Below are positions 7,465 to 17,900 of a stretch of 53,137 bases of DNA, one piece after another. The first letter of the stretch is position 1; every line of letters starts with the position of its first letter. The notes under the pieces were generated by a model. It did no database searches and was not told the DNA's origin. It worked only from the letters and a program-made list of their open reading frames with translations. Source of the stretch: Chryseobacterium gleum (GTDB lineage Bacteria; Bacteroidota; Bacteroidia; Flavobacteriales_D; Crocinitomicaceae); the NCBI GenBank assembly GCA_945897805.1, contig CAMDFX010000016.1:1-53137 (forward strand), written 5' to 3'. A program made the position numbers and the translations under genes.

Positions 7465-9993
7465 CTACTTAGTCAAAATCAATCTCATGTTTTTTGTTGA
7501 TTTTGAAGTTGTAATGACTGTTGAGTACAATCCAGAAGTTAAATCAGTTGTATTTAATTTTACAATGTTTTCTCCAGAATTCATCAAGCCGTTATATCCT
7601 TCTGCCACCAATTTTCCTGTGATGTCATAAATATTGATTGAAACTTCTGTCGATTCATTCAAATAAACGCCAACATTTACTTCGTTTTGCGCCGGATTTG
7701 GATAAACTATAGCTTGACCAATCGTTTCCATTTCTTCAATTCCAACTGATAAAACTACCGTTAAAAGTGTTGTATCAGAACAGTTTCCATTTGTTGCTGT
7801 CAAAATAACTGCATAACTTCCATTTCCTGCAAACGCATGCACTGGATTTGAAGCTGATGAGTTTGTTTGGTCACCGAAATCCCAAGAGTAAGTTGTTGCT
7901 CCTGAAGAAGTATTTGTGAATGTAACAACAGTTCCTGACGTTGTAAATGATGCTACTGCTGTTGGCACTGCCCCAAAAGTCAAAGTAATTGGTGCTGATG
8001 TTCCAACGCCATTACAAGCATCTGCATTCTCCGTTTCTACAGTGAAAGTTCCATTTGCTGTAACATCAATCGTCTGTGTAATCGCTCCGTTGGACCATAA
8101 ATATGAATCTGCAACACTAGATGTTAAAGTGATTGTTTCTCCTTCGCATGCTGAAGTTGCAGTAGAATTAATTGTTGGAACTGGTGAATTACTTACACTA
8201 ACATTTACTGAATTCGAAGTTGATGAACAACCTTCATTATTAGTTACTGTTACAGTGTATGTTCCTGATGAAGTTACGTTAATGTCTTGCGTTTGTAGAG
8301 CATTTGACCAAAGATTTCCAGTCGTTGCACTTGAACTCAAGGTAACTGTACCTCCGGTGCAAAAAGATGTTGGTCCGTTAGCTGTGATTGCTGGTATTGC
8401 TGGTAATGCGTTTACAACAACTGTAATCAAAGTTCTTGGACTTTCATCTCCTGCTGTGTTATTTTGAGAAACATAATATTGAAAAGTTCCTGCAGTATTT
8501 GTGCTTGGAACAGGAGCTATTGTTACTGAACTTCCTCCACTTGCTTGGGTGTACCATTTAAATGTATTTCCGAGCTCACCATTTGCAGTAAGTGCAGAAG
8601 CTGTTGCGCCTTCACAATATGTAACTGTTGATGCAACTGTTGGTGCAACTAAATTGTAAAATTTTAAATTTGTAAAATCACCACCATTGGCAGCAGTTGA
8701 ATTTGCACCCAATCTTGCATCTGGCGTAGTACCTAAACTAGGAAATAAATTTACCCAATTGATCTGCGCAATCGTTTTGGTTGAATCATTGTTGTCAGCT
8801 CCGAAAAATGTGGCGTAAAAAGCACTTGCTGCTGTAACTACATTCGAACCAACAGGAAGATTCACTAACTCGTTATTTGAAAAGTACATAGAATCTCCGG
8901 TAATATTGTCTTCTACTGCTGTTAATTCAATAGACAAGCCTTTTTCCCAGCCTGCAACCAAAGTGTTGAATACTGAAATGGATGAATTTCTTCTAATTCT
9001 GAATGCCTTTTCAAACTTTTCACCAATAGGTAATGACAATGTTCCGTCTCCTTTCGCACCAACTGTTGTGATGTTAGAGAAAATAGCGGCTGTCAATGGT
9101 TGTGCATTTGAACCTGCAGCGTCGTTGTCAGACTCAAAAGAGTTTGAATCTGCTGCAGCATCAGAAAGGTCTTTGTCTCTAATAATTAATCCAAATTGGA
9201 TTTTTCCTCTAAATCCAAAGTCAGTATCAAAATCATCGTCCAAACCTCTGTATGCGATTAAGTGTTTGCAGTTCACTGTTCCACCAAACCATTCGTAAGA
9301 ATCATCACCTGAAAATGAAACTTGGCAGTAATCAACGGTTGTTCCAGAACCAACTGAACCAAAAGTAATGCCGTTGATTTCTTTGTTTGGTTGCAAAGGA
9401 ATTCCTGCAAATTCTACTCTTACGTATTTTAACGACCCTGAATTGTCATCGTCAAAATTTCCACCGAATTGAGTGTCAGTAGTTGGAGCAATTCCTTCGA
9501 TGTTTGCTACTCCGCCTGGTTGGTTATTTCTTGCCAAACCCAAAAGTACCAATCCACCCCAGTCTCCTTCACTTCTGCCACCTTCAATTTCGTTTGACGT
9601 AAAAATAATAGGATTGGAGCTTGTTCCATTTGCAATAATTTTTGCTCCTCTAGTAATAATCAATGTTCCTTGCGTCAATTTATCTCCACGGATAATCGTT
9701 CCAGGTAAAATTGTCAATGTGGCATTGTTTTTTACATAAACTTTATTTTGAAGTAAAACAACACCACTCCATGTTGCACTACTCGTGATGTCTGCAGAAA
9801 CAGTTGTAATTGTCGCTGGATAAACAGTGTTTTCAGGATCAAAATTCGACCATCCACTCGTCCAATCTGTTGCAGCCGTATTATCTGTTACTGGAAATGC
9901 ACCTTTGTAGTTGGTAGGTGTCCAAAATGCTTCTTGTGCGCTCAATAAAGAGCAAACTAAAAGTGATGCGAAACTCAAATAAATTTTCTTCAT
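7465..9993 (-). CDS. T9SS-exported surface protein with beta-helix-like, Ig-like and PKD domains
   Basis: 842 aa. A signal peptide covers 1-19 (LLVCSLLSAQ). Residues about 66-440 form a right-handed beta-helix-like region with the blocks LPGTIIRGDK (97-105), NPIIFTS and SEGDWGGLVLLG (141-152). This resembles a Bacteroidota and gammaproteobacterial family often wrongly named 'multidrug transporter' or lipoprotein and often encoded beside a TonB receptor. Three Ig-like repeats follow (about 450-680), then a PKD domain with YSWDFGDQT near 700. The T9SS domain has YPNPAQNEV and ends NMRLILTK. The TonB-dependent receptor gene lies 139 bases upstream on the same strand. I infer a surface binding partner of that receptor; the substrate is unknown. 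Confidence 0.85.
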   Translation of the reverse strand: MKKIYLSFASLLVCSLLSAQEAFWTPTNYKGAFPVTDNTAATDWTSGWSNFDPENTVYPATITTVSADITSSATWSGVVLLQNKVYVKNNATLTILPGTIIRGDKLTQGTLIITRGAKIIANGTSSNPIIFTSNEIEGGRSEGDWGGLVLLGLARNNQPGGVANIEGIAPTTDTQFGGNFDDDNSGSLKYVRVEFAGIPLQPNKEINGITFGSVGSGTTVDYCQVSFSGDDSYEWFGGTVNCKHLIAYRGLDDDFDTDFGFRGKIQFGLIIRDKDLSDAAADSNSFESDNDAAGSNAQPLTAAIFSNITTVGAKGDGTLSLPIGEKFEKAFRIRRNSSISVFNTLVAGWEKGLSIELTAVEDNITGDSMYFSNNELVNLPVGSNVVTAASAFYATFFGADNNDSTKTIAQINWVNLFPSLGTTPDARLGANSTAANGGDFTNLKFYNLVAPTVASTVTYCEGATASALTANGELGNTFKWYTQASGGSSVTIAPVPSTNTAGTFQYYVSQNNTAGDESPRTLITVVVNALPAIPAITANGPTSFCTGGTVTLSSSATTGNLWSNALQTQDINVTSSGTYTVTVTNNEGCSSTSNSVNVSVSNSPVPTINSTATSACEGETITLTSSVADSYLWSNGAITQTIDVTANGTFTVETENADACNGVGTSAPITLTFGAVPTAVASFTTSGTVVTFTNTSSGATTYSWDFGDQTNSSASNPVHAFAGNGSYAVILTATNGNCSDTTLLTVVLSVGIEEMETIGQAIVYPNPAQNEVNVGVYLNESTEVSINIYDITGKLVAEGYNGLMNSGENIVKLNTTDLTSGLYSTVITTSKSTKNMRLILTK

Positions 9994-10132
9994 AATTTCT
10001 TAATATTTTGTACAACAAAGTAAAGCTTCCGACCTTGCTTAAAAATTAATTAAAGGTTATTGAAACTTTACAGTTTTGTTAATTGAGTATTAATGTATTT
10101 TTATACTATTTACCTTGTGGTAACATTGATTG

Positions 10133-12988
10133 TTAAAATGTATAGTTCAAACTCAATGAAATCGTTTGACCAAAAGTCGTTTCTTGCCAGCGATTATCGA
10201 CGTTCTTGTCGTATTTTTTATTCAAATTAAGATCTTGGTAGAAAATTAAATCTTGCGCTAATAAATCTCTCACGTTCAATTTAATTTCTAATTTTTTATC
10301 CAAGAAAGATTTTGAAATTTGTAAATCGATGACATTTCTTTGGTTTTCCCAAACATTCGGCTCTTGTACGTTTCCAACAATGTAGATTCTTCTTCCTACC
10401 ACATTGTATGATGCGCTGAAAGTGAAATTCGATTGCGGTTCTGTGTATTGAATTCCAGCATTTACAATGAATGGTGATTGCCCTTGCAATGGTCTTGAAG
10501 CACTAGATGAACCAATGATTTGACTTACATCTACTTTTGAATTGATCAATGCTAAGTTCGTATAAAGTGTCGTATTAGAAAGAAAGGTGTTTTCTTTAGA
10601 TGCGCCTTTAGCGAATACGTCTAATCTAATCCTGTATTCTAATTCAACTCCGTAGTTTACTACTTTTGAAACATTGGTGTAATATAACTCGCTTGCCCCA
10701 GAAACACCAGTTCTGTTAACCAATTCAATGGGGTTTTTGAAGTATTTGTAGAAACCAGAAACGCTAAAAACTTGTCCTGCTCCTGGGAATATTTCATATC
10801 TCACATCCATGTTGTCTATCAATGCTCTTTTCAAATTCGTGTTTCCTGATAATATATTATCCATGGCAAAATTGTAGAAAGCAAAAGGTGCCAATTCTCT
10901 GAATTCAGGACGAGATAATGTTTTGTAATAGCTCAAACGAACATTCATCTTTTTGTTGATAGAATAAATGAAGTTTAACGATGGAAGCACATCAACTACA
11001 GTGGTATCAATTGTTCTGTCAATGTTTGATCCAGACTCAGTGTAAGAGAATTTTTGGTTATACGACTCAATTCTTGCTCCACCAACAAATCTGAATTTTT
11101 CTTTGATTTTAGTATCAAACATCAAAAATCCAGCGTGCAACATCGAAGAGGCTTGGTAACTGTCACTTACTTTGGTAGCTTCCTCTAATTTAAATCCACC
11201 CATGCCGTTTGCCATAACTCCTAGATGCTCTGCTGAAAAAATCTCATCTTCTGGAAGGAGTAATAAACTGTTGTCAAATGCAATCCCATTTGCTTTGAAT
11301 CTTGAAAAACCCAAGTTTCTTGCGCTAAAATCTCTTGCTCTAAATTGTTGCATTCCACCAATTTTGAATTCAGTTTTTACGTTTTTAGTATCGAATGGAA
11401 TAATAAGGTCATATTTTGCGCTGTAAATTTGTTCTTTTGTATCCGACCAAAACATATTTCCTGCTGCTGTTGGAATTGTACCATTGTTTTGAACAACTGC
11501 AATGTATTGTTCATTTGTATCATTTTCCATTAAAGCTTGTTTTTGATAAACAATTCTTCTCATATTTGGAACAGATCTGTTTACATCACTGTAGCCTAAA
11601 TTCCAATTGAATTTCAATTTTTTATCTGTGAATTCATGACTACCTTCTAATTGATTGGTGATTAATACATTTTGTGTAAACCATCTATTTGAAGATTTCT
11701 CAAATTGATGTGGATCATTATCCATTTCTCTTACACCTTTTCTGATATTCACTTTGTCATCAGAATTGATGCTGACCAAGTTTTTAAATTTCAACTTGTT
11801 TTTGTCATTGATTTCATAAGAAAAATTCAATAATCCACTATTTAAAATAGATTGTGTGTAGACTGAATCCACTAATTCCGACCTCAAAACAACACCTGTA
11901 GATTGCTCTTCAAATTCTCTTCTGATATTTCTATTTGTTGAGAAATTATTTTGATAAGTATATGCAAAGACAATCCCCAAGTTTTGTTCTTTAATTTTGA
12001 TATTTCTTCCCAAACCATACTGCAAGTTAAGATTTGGTAAGGCTATTTTTTTGTCAATTGCCCATGATGGGGTAATTTCTTTTGCTAAGCGCCCTTTTTC
12101 AGATGGATTTAAACTGGCAAAATCTTGGGTGCTAGGAATGTTTGTTGATAATCCTCTTGCTCCATTGTCTAATCCTAACCAATCTAATTTTCCACCTTGA
12201 TACGTACTGAAATCTCTGAACGTTGTCAATGTGTTGTAAGAAGACCCAATTGAAACAGATTGAAAATTAGTATCTTTAGGATTTTTGGTATTAATATTGA
12301 TCACCCCTCCAGCAAATTCTCCTGGCATATCTGGTGTAGCTGTTTTGAGAATCACAATATTGTCCAACATCATCGCTGGAAAGATATCAAATGAAAATGC
12401 TTTTCGATCACTTTCAGAGCTTGGAAGAGGGGCACCATTTATAAATGCGGCGTTGTATCTGTCATTCAATCCGCGAATCACAACAAACTTATTGTCTTGA
12501 ATACTTGCCCCACTAATTCTTTTCAATGCGTCACTCGCTTTTGTATCGGGCCTTTTTTTCATCTCTTCTGAAGAAGTCCCATCAGAAACTGTTGCCGCGT
12601 TTTGTTTGTCTTTCTCAAGACTAGCAGTTCCTCCTTTGTCCATTTCTCCCTTCACAGTAAATTCGCCAATTTCCTGTGCTGCAGGTTCCATTTTAATATT
12701 AATCGACTTTTTCTCGCCAGCTTTGACAATAATATCAGTCATTTCTACTGGTTTGTATTCAGGAAATCTGAAAAGAATTGAATGTTTGCCACTTTCGATA
12801 TTCTTCAATTTGTAATCGCCATTCATGTCAGAACGAACGGGAACCGTAGATCCATCAAGAAAAATTAAAACTGTTGGGAAGGTAGCGCCCGTTTCATCAG
12901 TAATTGTTCCGGATATTTCTGCGTTTTGAGCACTTCCATAACCAAAAAGAAGGCATGTAAGTAGGGTCAAATAGCCGTGTAACTTCAT
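10133..12988 (-). CDS. TonB-dependent outer-membrane receptor
   Basis: About 951 aa from the ATG at 12988, chosen because MKLHGYLTLLTCLLFGYGSAQ is a clean signal peptide; an ATG 36 bases upstream gives a poor charged leader. Residues about 22-105 are a carboxypeptidase-regulatory-like (CarboxypepD_reg) domain, ISGTITDETGATFPTVLIFL. The plug follows with VIRGLNDRYNAAFINGAPLP and PGEFAGGVINI, then a long beta-barrel ending LSLNYTF with the terminal Phe. It does not look like a SusC with SusD partner, since no SusD gene is adjacent. The downstream beta-helix/PKD protein is the probable partner. The substrate cannot be told from sequence. Confidence 0.92.
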   Translation of the reverse strand: MKLHGYLTLLTCLLFGYGSAQNAEISGTITDETGATFPTVLIFLDGSTVPVRSDMNGDYKLKNIESGKHSILFRFPEYKPVEMTDIIVKAGEKKSINIKMEPAAQEIGEFTVKGEMDKGGTASLEKDKQNAATVSDGTSSEEMKKRPDTKASDALKRISGASIQDNKFVVIRGLNDRYNAAFINGAPLPSSESDRKAFSFDIFPAMMLDNIVILKTATPDMPGEFAGGVININTKNPKDTNFQSVSIGSSYNTLTTFRDFSTYQGGKLDWLGLDNGARGLSTNIPSTQDFASLNPSEKGRLAKEITPSWAIDKKIALPNLNLQYGLGRNIKIKEQNLGIVFAYTYQNNFSTNRNIRREFEEQSTGVVLRSELVDSVYTQSILNSGLLNFSYEINDKNKLKFKNLVSINSDDKVNIRKGVREMDNDPHQFEKSSNRWFTQNVLITNQLEGSHEFTDKKLKFNWNLGYSDVNRSVPNMRRIVYQKQALMENDTNEQYIAVVQNNGTIPTAAGNMFWSDTKEQIYSAKYDLIIPFDTKNVKTEFKIGGMQQFRARDFSARNLGFSRFKANGIAFDNSLLLLPEDEIFSAEHLGVMANGMGGFKLEEATKVSDSYQASSMLHAGFLMFDTKIKEKFRFVGGARIESYNQKFSYTESGSNIDRTIDTTVVDVLPSLNFIYSINKKMNVRLSYYKTLSRPEFRELAPFAFYNFAMDNILSGNTNLKRALIDNMDVRYEIFPGAGQVFSVSGFYKYFKNPIELVNRTGVSGASELYYTNVSKVVNYGVELEYRIRLDVFAKGASKENTFLSNTTLYTNLALINSKVDVSQIIGSSSASRPLQGQSPFIVNAGIQYTEPQSNFTFSASYNVVGRRIYIVGNVQEPNVWENQRNVIDLQISKSFLDKKLEIKLNVRDLLAQDLIFYQDLNLNKKYDKNVDNRWQETTFGQTISLSLNYTF

Positions 12989-13261
12989 TTTGTTGTGTTG
13001 TTTAAATTTCGACACAAAGTTCAAGCTATTCCATCATTGTACTGTTAAAGATAAATTAAGAGATTGTTAATTAGATATATTTTGTAAATCTAAAAAATAC
13101 ATAAACTTAATATTTAGTTAATATTGGATTCGCTTTTAGTAGAATATTTAATTCTGACCCAACATTAAATGTAAAATCTGTTAACATTAGACAATATAGT
13201 CCATGACTGAAATAGTAAACTTCAATAGAAATTAAAATGATGAATAGGATTGGAGTTGATT

Positions 13262-14005
13262 TTAAACAGACTGCTTATAGCGTTGAATATCTAAAAGAAA
13301 CTCAATATTTTCTTCAATGTGGTTTCCAATTACGATGACATTGACGCCGCTGCTTTTGAAATTTTGAATGTCTTCAGCTTTTCTGATTCCCCCACCAACA
13401 ATGATGGGAATATCGATTTCGGCTTTTAATTGTTCAATAAATTCAAAAGGAACCATTTCATTGGCGCCACTTCCTGCATCGAAATAAATTAATTTTTTTC
13501 CTTGAAAGATAGCCGCCAAAGCTGTGTTTTGGGCAATGCTTTTTTGAGACCTTGGAATAGGTGTAGTTTGACTAATATAAGCAACTGAACTTTTCGTTCC
13601 CCCATCTACCAAAATATAACCAGTTGGAATTAATTCAATATCCATCTGGGCAATTTCTTGCGCACTGTTTACATGGTGTGTAATCAAAAAATCAGGATTT
13701 CTTCCTGAAACCAAACTCAAGTACAGCAATGCGTCAGCTTCTTCAGACAATTGATGCGAGCCACCAGGGAAAAGTACCACGGGAATTTCTGAGTGGCACT
13801 TTAATAAAAGGACAGTTTTTTCTAAATCATTTCTTGAAACTGTGCTGCCACCAACAAAAAAATAGTCAATTTGAGCAAACTTAGCTTTTTTAGCTAACTC
13901 AATAATTTTTACTTCAGTATTTGTTTTTTCAGGGTCGATCAAAACAGCAATCTGTCCCTTTTGAGATTGAATTTTTTTATAAATATGATTTTTACTCAAT
14001 TTCAA
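13262..14005 (-). CDS. Geranylgeranylglyceryl (or heptaprenylglyceryl) phosphate synthase, PcrB/GGGPS family
   Basis: 247 aa, TIM-barrel prenyltransferase of the GGGPS/PcrB family that joins a polyprenyl diphosphate to sn-glycerol-1-phosphate, forming an ether bond. Family motifs: AVLIDPEKTN (20-29), FFVGGST, FPGGSHQLS, TGYILVDGGTKSS, YFDAGSGA and the phosphate-binding VGGGIRKAED. The C-terminal VIGNHIEEN is also typical. The family is best known from archaeal lipid synthesis but is widespread in Bacteroidota, where GGGP synthase activity has been reported. Prenyl chain length cannot be read with certainty. The gene overlaps the upstream phosphopantetheinyl transferase by 14 bases, so the two are co-translated. 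Confidence 0.92.
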   Translation of the reverse strand: MKLSKNHIYKKIQSQKGQIAVLIDPEKTNTEVKIIELAKKAKFAQIDYFFVGGSTVSRNDLEKTVLLLKCHSEIPVVLFPGGSHQLSEEADALLYLSLVSGRNPDFLITHHVNSAQEIAQMDIELIPTGYILVDGGTKSSVAYISQTTPIPRSQKSIAQNTALAAIFQGKKLIYFDAGSGANEMVPFEFIEQLKAEIDIPIIVGGGIRKAEDIQNFKSSGVNVIVIGNHIEENIEFLLDIQRYKQSV

Positions 14006-14618
14006 TTGGACTTGAATTAAATGTGATGATGTAATTATTATATTCTGTAATCCGCAAATTTACAGAAAATATTGTTTCTGGATGGATGATTTTTCCTATC
14101 CATAAATTCTCTTCCTTATTATATAGTTGTAAATCTTTTTTGAAATCAATTTTTTTCCGACCTGCTAATTTATAAAGTGTTTCTTTGGCAGACCAGCAGG
14201 CAGTCATGGTGTGATGGTTTGAGGTGTCAAAAATTGAAATTTCTGATTCATTCAAAAATTTTGATTGTACTCTAAATGCTTTGTCTTGTATTAATTCAAG
14301 ATCTAAACCAATTTGATAAAATGAATTTATTGCGATTCCAACTAAATTTTTAGCATGGCTAATTGAAATGAATCCTTCGTCTTCTATATAAGGTGCGCCC
14401 ACTGCATTGTAATGTATGTGCTTGAAGCCAAAAATGGAATGTCTTAAAATTCTGGTTGCTACAAATTCTCTTTTTCTTTGTTCATGGCTAAAAGCTTCAA
14501 ATCTTTCGATTTCTTGAGAAGTCAAATGCTCTAAATAATTCAATGGTTCAAAGTCTGAAAAGGACATTGTATATATTGTAGTGTCATTGAAGACAATTTT
14601 ATCGATTATGAAATCCAT
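13992..14618 (-). CDS. 4'-phosphopantetheinyl transferase superfamily protein
   Basis: 208 aa, Sfp-like group, which moves 4'-phosphopantetheine from CoA to carrier proteins. Visible motifs: ISISHAKN (84-91), the Mg-binding GLDLE with D106 and E108, and WSAKETLYK (142-150) with E146 and K150. These are the three conserved sequence boxes of the superfamily. The carrier protein target is unknown: it may be the fatty-acid ACP or a secondary-metabolite carrier, and no synthase is seen nearby. The 3' end overlaps the GGGPS gene by 14 bases, an arrangement common in Bacteroidota. Start MDFIIDKIVF is the only good ATG before the first conserved region. Confidence 0.9.
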   Translation of the reverse strand: MDFIIDKIVFNDTTIYTMSFSDFEPLNYLEHLTSQEIERFEAFSHEQRKREFVATRILRHSIFGFKHIHYNAVGAPYIEDEGFISISHAKNLVGIAINSFYQIGLDLELIQDKAFRVQSKFLNESEISIFDTSNHHTMTACWSAKETLYKLAGRKKIDFKKDLQLYNKEENLWIGKIIHPETIFSVNLRITEYNNYIITFNSSPIEIE

Positions 14619-14863
14619 CTTTGCGAAGTTAAGAGAAATTTCAAAACCGAGATCTATCCATTATAGATTGCATTTTGGAAAAATAATTAAAAATATCTTT
14701 TTTGCCATTTTCATCCTTTTTTCGGAAAACAACCCGATGACTTTCATCTAAAATCACTTTAATTCAGTTTTACTAACATTTAGATATCAGCTGCTCATTT
14801 TAGACATGTATATATCGTAAAAAAATACAACCATTTATCCTGATTTTATTCCTTTGGTATTCA
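14619..14863. other. Divergent intergenic region
   Basis: Separates the minus-strand transferase gene from the plus-strand TonB/PorV operon, a 371-base gap up to 14990. AT-rich with T runs; no gene or clear terminator is visible in this part. The -7 box of the plus-strand operon and a possible short leader frame are listed separately. Confidence 0.6.
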
Positions 14864-14871
14864 TACATTTG
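14864..14871 (+). promoter_or_regulatory. Probable -7 box for the TonB/1414-aa/PorV operon
   Basis: TACATTTG matches TAnnTTTG exactly, 119 bases before the ATG at 14990, leaving a leader of about 110 bases. No clear TTG lies 17-23 bases upstream, so the promoter may depend on an activator or the call may be chance. Confidence 0.4.
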
Positions 14872-14896
14872 TTAATGTAAGTTAAAGAAAATTTTA

Positions 14897-14980
14897 ATGA
14901 AAAAGATTTTGGCTGGCTCTTTTACATTTTATTTATTTATATTTACGCGCTTTGTTGCTAAAAAGAAGTATAAAATTTAA
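14897..14980 (+). CDS. Possible 27-aa leader peptide upstream of the receptor operon
   Basis: ATG at 14897 to TAA at 14978-14980, 27 codons, starting MKKILAGSFTFYLFIF and ending in a Lys-rich tail (KKKYKI). It lies between the probable -7 box and the receptor start, only 9 bases before that ATG. The basic start and hydrophobic core resemble a truncated signal peptide. It may be a regulatory leader, the remnant of a signal sequence, or chance. There is no family match. Confidence 0.25.
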   Translation: MKKILAGSFTFYLFIFTRFVAKKKYKI

Positions 14981-14989
14981 ACTGTACTT

Positions 14990-17900
14990 ATGTTTCGAAA
15001 ACTCAATTTGTTATTAGTATGTGTCTTACTGACAACCTTTTATGGTTTTTCTCAGTCGGGTCTGGGAACCTTAAGAGGTTCCGTTATTGACGTTAAATCA
15101 AAAGAACCGGTCTTCGGATGTCGTGTTGTTTTGAAACAGAATGGAACTATTAAAGCTGGTGCGAACACCGATTTTGATGGAAAATTCCAAATCAATTCAC
15201 TTACTCCGGGTGAATATGATGTAGAAGTAAGAAATGAAGGAGAAGATTATCAACCAAGTATTACAACAGGTGTTGTAGTTTCTGCTGATAAAATTACTTT
15301 CCTTGACAATGTTACCATGGGTAAGAAAGTCAGTGAATTAGAAGTGGTAAACGTTGTAGCTTACCGAGTTCCGCTTATTAATAAAGATGGCGGGGCCTCT
15401 GGAGCAACAATAACAAGAGAGGATATTTCAAGACTTCCTGTTCGTTCTGCCGCAGGTGTGGCAGGAACCGTTGGGGGTGTAAATGCCCAAGAAGGTTCAG
15501 GTGAAATTAGTGTGAGAGGATCACGTTCTGATGGTACTTACTTTTACATTGATGGTATCAAAGTGCGAGGTTCATCCAACCTACCAAAATCAGCCATCGA
15601 GGAGGTTTCTGTAATCACAGGTGGTGTACCTGCTAATTACGGTGATGTAACAGGAGGTATTATTTCTGTTACCACGCGAGGTCCTTCTTCTAAATTCTTT
15701 GGAAGTTTTGAAGGTGTATCTTCAGGTTTTTATATAAACGGTAAAGACGTGAACGGATATGACGGAAAAGTTTTCGGTTTAGATAAGTACGGTTACAACC
15801 TAATGGAAGGTATGATTTCTGGTCCGCTTTGGATGCAAAAAGATTCTACAGGTAAGAAAACAAAACCAAGATTAGGTTTTTTAGTTTCTGCCAATCTTAC
15901 AGACGAGTTGGATAACAGACCACTTGCTAATGGAGGTGGATACAGAATCAAAAAAGAAGTAAGAGACGAAATCTTGGCAAATCCTTTGAGACCAACTTCA
16001 ACTGGAATTGGGACGTTTTACAACACAAGTTTCTTGACGAAGGATGATTTTGAGCAAGTAAAATGGAGAATGAACGCTAGAAGAACTGTGCTTTCTGCAT
16101 CAGGTAAAATTGATGTGAATACAGGACCAAGTGTCAATCTTACTTTTGGTGGTTCGATGAATTATAGTTACGGTAAAGATTATTCTTATGGAAACTCTTT
16201 GATGAACTTTTCAAATTTCGGAAATTCAAAATCTTTAGATTGGAGGGTTTATGGTCGTTTTTCTCAGCGTTTTGTGAACAACCAAGAAGGAAATAGCTCT
16301 AAGATAAAAAGCGCATTTTATTCAATAATGGTGGATTACTCAAAATCTAAAGATGAGAATTTTGATGATAAGCATAAATATAATATCTTTAGCTACGGTC
16401 ATGTAGGAAAATTCACAACAACTAGAAGACCATCCTATGAATTCAATGCGACAAATCAAACTTTTGTTCACAATGGATTCCAAGATGTAGTTGTAGATTT
16501 TACACCTTCAGAAACAAATGCTGCGCTTGCATCAATTACAACTCAGTATTATAATATTTATCAGGGTGATCCTATTGGACACTACGAAAATCTTTTCCAA
16601 ATTCAACAAGGGAATGCATTGAGAAATGGTGACCAACCGCAAAGTGTTTACGGTATTTGGAGTAACATCGGGACACCTTATAATTATTTTGGTAAAACTG
16701 AAAATGATCAATTCCGAGTTACAGGTTCTGGTTCTGTAAATATAGGAGATCACTCATTGTCATTAGGATTTGAATTTGAACAACGATTTGACCGTGGTTG
16801 GACTGCTGGTTCTACAACAGGTGGTGGTACAAATGGACCAATTGGTATCTGGACAATCGCTCGACAGTTGGCTAACTTCCATATTACGGAGTTAGATTTG
16901 TTTGATCCTACTATTGCTGATTCAGGAAACTTTACTCAAATTACCTATTCTCGCTTGAACTCAGGTTATGCTGCTGCTAATGGTGGTAAATTTGGTGGTC
17001 AGAAAAACAATGACAATCAATCTTTCTTTGATTATAACTTAAGAACAAAATTAGGTTTGACAGGAGATAACGAAGATTACATTGATATCGATAATTATGA
17101 TCCTTCTATGTTCTCTTTGGATATGTTCTCTGCAGATGAATTGTTCAATAATGGTAACACTTTCGTTTCTTATTATGGTTTTGATCAAACTGGTAAAAAA
17201 GTAAGAGGGAATACAGATATCAAAAGTTATTTCAATGATTTTGACGAGAACAATAACTACAAACGTTTCATCGGTGCATTTCAACCAATTTATGCTTCAG
17301 GTTATTTGATGGATAAGTTTGCATTCAATGATATCGTTTTCAACGTGGGTGTTCGTGTCGATGTTTTCGATGCAAATCAACCAGTATTGAAAGATAAATA
17401 TTTATTATACAATGCTAAGAAAGCAAGTGAAGCCCGCGCTGCTTTTGACAGTGGTACTTCTACTTGGGCTATTATTCCAGAATCAATTGGTGATGACTAT
17501 GTTGTTTATGTAAATGATGTAAATAATCCAACTGCAATTAATGGTTTCCGTAATGGAGATGTTTGGTATAACGCACAAGGTGTTGAAGTGGAAGATCCAA
17601 AAACTTTGAGAGGTGCCGCTGGTATTGCTCCTTGGTTAGTTGATCCTTCACAAAAAACTGTAAATTCGGATGCTTTTGAAAAATACAAACCGCAAATCAA
17701 TGTGATGCCTCGTGTTGCTTTCTCATTCCCAATTTCGGATGAAGCATCTTTCTTCGCACACTATGATATCTTGACAAAAAGACCAACATCAGGTTTCCGT
17801 TTTGATCCAATTGATTACCAATTCATTCAAACAAGAACAGGTGTAATCAATAATCCAAATTTGAAACCAGAAACAACAATTGATTATGAATTAGGTTTCC

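Noticed and set aside
7916-8467. 183-codon plus-strand open frame inside the minus-strand Ig/PKD protein gene
   Set aside because: It is antisense to repeated Ig-like coding sequence; its Val/Thr/Pro-rich product mirrors the repeats and shows no family features of its own.
4860-13000. SusC/SusD-type polysaccharide utilisation locus
   Set aside because: The receptor is present, but no SusD-like lipoprotein, glycoside hydrolase or sensor was found beside it.
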